Positions 61,133 to 64,000 of a stretch of DNA of 64,000 bases are shown here, piece by piece (the first letter of the stretch is position 1; every line of letters begins with the position of its first letter). The stretch is taken from positions 28,166 to 92,165 of the forward strand of contig NZ_JAYROR010000099.1 of the NCBI RefSeq assembly GCF_041911615.1, written 5' to 3'. This DNA comes from Zoogloea sp041911615 (GTDB lineage: Bacteria; Pseudomonadota; Gammaproteobacteria; Burkholderiales; Rhodocyclaceae). The translations under genes and the position numbers were made by a program. The notes below the pieces were generated by a model, which was not told where the DNA came from, did not search any database, and saw only the letters and a program-made list of their open reading frames with translations.

Positions 61133-61627
61133 TTAAACCACTTCGGCGCGCTGGATGACCACGTCTTCCTTCGGCACGTCCTGGTGGAAGCCGGCGGTGC
61201 CGGTCTTGACGTTGCGGATCTTGTTGATCACGTCCATGCCTTCGCTGACCTGGCCGAACACGCAGTAGCCCCAACCCTGGATGTTGGGCGCCTTGTAGTC
61301 CAGGAAGTCGTTGTCCTCGACGTTGATGAAGAACTGGGCGGTGGCGGAATGCGGATCCTGGGTGCGTGCCATGGCGATGGAGCCGGCGACGTTCTTCAGG
61401 CCGTTGTCGGCTTCGTTCTTGATCGGCGCATTGGTGGCTTTTTGCTTCATGCCGGGCTCGAAGCCGCCGCCCTGGATCATGAAACCGTTGATGACGCGGT
61501 GGAAGATGGTGTTGTCGTAGTGACCGGCCTCGACGTAGGCGATGAAGTTCTTGACGGTCTCGGGGGCCTTTTCGGCGTTCAGTTCGATGACGATGTCGCC
61601 GTGGTTGGTGGTGAGTTTGACAGCCAT
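61133..61627 (-). CDS. ppiB: Cytoplasmic peptidyl-prolyl cis-trans isomerase B (cyclophilin)
   Basis: 164 residues with no signal peptide, the size of E. coli PpiB. It begins MAVKLTTNHGDIVIELNAEKAPETVKNFIAYVE. Conserved active-site parts are IFHRVINGFMIQGGGFEPG, SIAMARTQDPHSATAQFFINVEDNDFLD and GYCVFGQVSEGMDVI. It accelerates prolyl isomerisation during protein folding. GAGGAGC-like purines precede the ATG (AGGAGCTCCC). It lies between its periplasmic paralogue and lpxH. Confidence 0.95.
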   Translation of the reverse strand: MAVKLTTNHGDIVIELNAEKAPETVKNFIAYVEAGHYDNTIFHRVINGFMIQGGGFEPGMKQKATNAPIKNEADNGLKNVAGSIAMARTQDPHSATAQFFINVEDNDFLDYKAPNIQGWGYCVFGQVSEGMDVINKIRNVKTGTAGFHQDVPKEDVVIQRAEVV

Positions 61628-61663
61628 GGGGAGCTCCTGTTGGGTAGTGGTTGGGCTGGTTGC

Positions 61664-62233
61664 TTACTTGGCGGATTCTTCGGGTAGCTGGCGCGCCGAC
61701 TGGATGACGACCGGCGTGAGCGGCACGTTCTCGTGGAAGCCGCGGTTGCCGGTGACTTCCTTGCCGATCTTGCGCACGACGTCCATGCCGTTGGTGACCT
61801 TGCCGAACACGGTGTAACCGAATCCGTCCGGCGACGGGTAGTTGAGCGGGGCGTTGTTCTGGAGGTTGATGAAGAACTGCGCGGTCGCCGAGTTCGGGTC
61901 CTGGGTGCGGGCCATGGCGATGGTGCCGGCGTCGTTCTTGAGGCCGTTCTTCGCTTCGTTCTTCACCGGGGCGCGGGTCGGCTTCTCTTCCATCCTGGCG
62001 TTCATGCCGCCGCCCTGGATCATGAAGCCGTCGATGACGCGGTGGAAGATCAGCCCGTCGTAGAAGCCGCTCTTCACGTATTCGAGGAAGTTGGCGACGG
62101 TTTTGGGGGCCTTTTCGGGGTACAGCTCGACCACGATGCTGCCGGCGCTGGTCTTGAGTTCGACCTGGGGATTGCCGGCGGCGGCGGCCAGGGCCTGACC
62201 GGCCAGGGCGAGGGCGAGCAGGATCTTCTTCAT
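61664..62233 (-). CDS. ppiA: Periplasmic peptidyl-prolyl cis-trans isomerase A (cyclophilin)
   Basis: 189 residues. The signal MKKILLALALAGQALAAAAG is cleaved probably near residue 19-20, then comes a cyclophilin domain with IFHRVIDGFMIQGGGMNA, TIAMARTQDPNSATAQFFINLQNN and GYTVFGKVTNGMDVV. It is a paralogue of the adjacent cytoplasmic enzyme, so a tandem duplication with acquired export is likely. The short C-terminal tail ends PEESAK. Both active-site Arg and Phe/Gln residues are kept. Confidence 0.94.
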   Translation of the reverse strand: MKKILLALALAGQALAAAAGNPQVELKTSAGSIVVELYPEKAPKTVANFLEYVKSGFYDGLIFHRVIDGFMIQGGGMNARMEEKPTRAPVKNEAKNGLKNDAGTIAMARTQDPNSATAQFFINLQNNAPLNYPSPDGFGYTVFGKVTNGMDVVRKIGKEVTGNRGFHENVPLTPVVIQSARQLPEESAK

Positions 62234-62276
62234 GGGGTTGAGTCCTCGTGAGTTGGGGGCGAGCCGCCCGGCGGAA

Positions 62277-63473
62277 TCAGGCGAAGCCTTCGTAGACGAT
62301 CTTCCAGCGTCCGCCTTCCTTCAGCCAGTACTGGCGCTTCTTGAGGACGTTGGAGAGGTTGTTGCTGCGGTAGTCCTGCTCGAAGGTGACGACGACGAGA
62401 TCCTGCTTGCCGGGGCTGCGGAACACGCTGACCTTGTCGAGTTGCACCTTGATCCAGCTCTTGCTGGCATTGACGGCGCGCTTCTGCTCGGCCCAGCGGT
62501 CGAAGCCGCCTTCGTTGTTGCGGAAATCCTTGGAGTAGTGGGAGAGATACCGCTCCACGTCGCGGCTTTCCCAATCCTTGCGCCAGGATTCGATCTGGCG
62601 GTTGAGGGCGCTGCGCTCCGCGGCCCAGTCATCCACGCTGAGCCATTCGACCGTGTTGCTGATGATGACCGGCGTGAGGCCGATCTGCAGATAGCCGGCC
62701 AGGGCGTCGAGATCGCGGTTGGTGAGCACCACGCAGCCGTCCGAGGCGCGGGGCGGACGCGAGTAGGTGTCGCTGGGGGTGCCGTGCAGCCAGATGCCAT
62801 GGCCGTCGCGGCCCTGCTGGCGATCCCACTCGTTGGGATAGCTGATCGGGAAGGCGCCGTTGCCGTAAAAATCCGAGAGCTTCTGGCGCGGCAGGTTGGC
62901 GGTCACGTGATAGACGCCGACCGGCGTGCGCTTGTCACCCTCGCGGAGCTTTTCGGCCCCGAGCTTGCCATGGCTGATGTAGTAGTCGGCCACGAAGCGC
63001 GGCCGACCGTTGTCGTTCTGGTAGATGTAAAGGCGGGCCCGCTGGGTGTCCACGACAATGGCGTACTTCTGCTCGGGCTCCATCTGGAGCAGGTAGCGCG
63101 GCACGTAGTTGCTGGGTGGACGGTTGCGGTAGGCCTTGAGGCGCGCGACGGCCTCCTCGCGCAGGTCGGCGAGCTTGTCGGCGGGGGCGTCGGGCTGGTT
63201 GCCGAAAGTGGCGATGGGGCGGGCGCGGGCGAGCAGCAGATCGCCGCGGATCAGGTAGGCGAGGCGAAAGTTGGGGTACGCGGTGATCAGCGCGTCGACC
63301 TTCTCGAGGGCGCTGGCAAGCCGGCTCTGCTCAATGTCCTTGAAGACGGCACCCAGCGCCGCGTCCGGGTCGCCGCCGGGCGTGGGCACGGGGGGCGCGC
63401 CCCATGTCAGAAGAGGGCTACACGCCACGAGCAGCGTGAGCCCTCTACGCAAGGCGACCTGCAAGCGCTGCAT
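62277..63473 (-). CDS. L,D-transpeptidase (YkuD) with C-terminal NTF2-like domain
   Basis: 398 residues from MQRLQVALRRG. An export signal is present (core GLTLLVACSPLLTWGA; it could be a Sec signal or an LVAC lipobox). The YkuD domain (about 125-265) has the catalytic motif HGTPSDTYSRPPRASDGCVVL, with Cys as nucleophile. A C-terminal domain (about 285-398) of the Cds6/NTF2-like kind follows. L,D-transpeptidases make 3-3 crosslinks or attach proteins to peptidoglycan. The start overlaps the upstream stop (TGATG), so it is coupled to the next gene. Confidence 0.92.
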   Translation of the reverse strand: MQRLQVALRRGLTLLVACSPLLTWGAPPVPTPGGDPDAALGAVFKDIEQSRLASALEKVDALITAYPNFRLAYLIRGDLLLARARPIATFGNQPDAPADKLADLREEAVARLKAYRNRPPSNYVPRYLLQMEPEQKYAIVVDTQRARLYIYQNDNGRPRFVADYYISHGKLGAEKLREGDKRTPVGVYHVTANLPRQKLSDFYGNGAFPISYPNEWDRQQGRDGHGIWLHGTPSDTYSRPPRASDGCVVLTNRDLDALAGYLQIGLTPVIISNTVEWLSVDDWAAERSALNRQIESWRKDWESRDVERYLSHYSKDFRNNEGGFDRWAEQKRAVNASKSWIKVQLDKVSVFRSPGKQDLVVVTFEQDYRSNNLSNVLKKRQYWLKEGGRWKIVYEGFA

Positions 63474-64000
63474 CAACCGCCGACCCGCTCCTGTTGAATC
63501 ACCCATTTGCCGTCCTGAAGTACAAGATTGAGCGTCTTGTTCGACGAGGTAGACAAGTTGGCCGAGCGATAGTGCTGGCGGAGTTTCACCGTGGCACGGT
63601 CGCCGCTGACGCTGACGACCTTGACGTTCTCGAGATTGACCTCGATCTCGCCCGGCTTGGTCAGGCGCTGGTTACGTTCTTCCTCCCAGTCCTTGCGGTT
63701 CAAGCCCTTGGGCGGCTCGAAATCGCGGGCGTAGTGGCCGAGATAGGATTTCACGTCCTTCTTGGACCAGGCGCCGGCCCAGCTCTGCACGGCCTTGGTG
63801 ACCGCGGCGGCCTGGGCCGGCGTATCGTCCTTCGGCTCGGGCCGCTTGGCGGGCTTGGGTTCTTCCTTGACGACCGGCGCCTGGGCGACCGGCGCGGGCG
63901 GCGGCGTGACCGGCTTGGCTGCCGGCGCGGGTGCGACGGCGGCGACCGGCGGAACCGTCGGCTTGGCCGGCGCCGGTGCGACCGCGACAGGCGGCGGAGC
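63473..64000 (-). CDS. C-terminal part of a protein with the same NTF2-like domain (cut by window edge)
   Basis: The last 175 codons of a gene entering from the right edge. The visible part starts with a Pro/Ala/Val-rich linker (APPPVAVAPAPAKPTVPP...). It ends with a roughly 110-residue domain containing SWAGAWSKKDVKSYLGHYARDF and KTLNLVLQDGKWVIQQE. The same domain ends the adjacent L,D-transpeptidase (SWRKDWESRDVERYLSHYSKDF). In related genomes such proteins carry TPR repeats upstream, but that part is not visible. It probably forms an envelope-related pair with the transpeptidase. Confidence 0.85.
   Translation of the reverse strand, partial: APPPVAVAPAPAKPTVPPVAAVAPAPAAKPVTPPPAPVAQAPVVKEEPKPAKRPEPKDDTPAQAAAVTKAVQSWAGAWSKKDVKSYLGHYARDFEPPKGLNRKDWEEERNQRLTKPGEIEVNLENVKVVSVSGDRATVKLRQHYRSANLSTSSNKTLNLVLQDGKWVIQQERVGG

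Overview
The window reads as GC-rich core chromosome of a Betaproteobacterium, most likely of the Rhodocyclales (Azoarcus/Thauera/Zoogloea relatives). This is inferred from gene content and order (fimV, truA, trpF, trpB, trpA, accD, folC, SPOR protein, cvpA, purF, metZ; leuC, entericidin, leuD, leuB, asd), a complete cbb3 oxidase operon, class I PHA synthase, and the start-codon and Shine-Dalgarno style. I see no phage, insertion sequence, integron, CRISPR array, toxin-antitoxin pair or defence island. I found no clearly undescribed system; the interest lies in gene architecture and regulatory sites.

Layout. 1-4.3 kb: a leftward, overlapping cluster of MoxR ATPase, DUF58 protein, TgpA-type transglutaminase and MltB. 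4.4-7.7 kb: histone-deacetylase-family protein, dapA, bamC. 7.7-12.8 kb: small Ala/Pro lipoprotein, ribosomal-oxygenase-type cupin, rlmD, BI-1 membrane protein, tRNA-Ser, ACP phosphodiesterase. 12.8-20.4 kb: ahpC/ahpF behind an OxyR-like site, an unrecognised 310-residue protein, an FAD protein, a short HPF/RaiA protein divergent from a NhaR-type regulator, and a Tim44-domain protein.

20.4-27.5 kb is a respiratory block: ccoNOQP, ccoG, fixH/ccoH, a DUF3149 peptide and a small membrane protein, with FNR-type boxes upstream of ccoN and of the uspA gene at its end. CcoO carries an unusual C-terminal OmpA-like domain. 27.6-36.4 kb: phaC, deoxyinosine glycosylase, HD-GYP response regulator, tRNA-Leu, rho and trxA, fdxA, CBS protein, fadD. 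The rho leader holds a long hairpin and a C-rich, G-poor stretch that fits Rho autoregulation.

36.4-47 kb holds branched-chain amino-acid and aspartate-pathway genes. ilvB/ilvN (AHAS I type) sit behind a valine-rich leader peptide and a strong terminator, a textbook attenuator resembling E. coli ivbL. Then come aroC, a DUF465 protein, an MFS transporter, an M48 lipoprotein protease, leuC-ecn-leuD-leuB and asd. 47-60.3 kb: fimV, a membrane protein, and the truA-to-metZ run of biosynthetic genes. 60.4-64 kb, leftward: lpxH, a cytoplasmic and a periplasmic cyclophilin, an L,D-transpeptidase, and the C-terminal part of a neighbour sharing its C-terminal domain.
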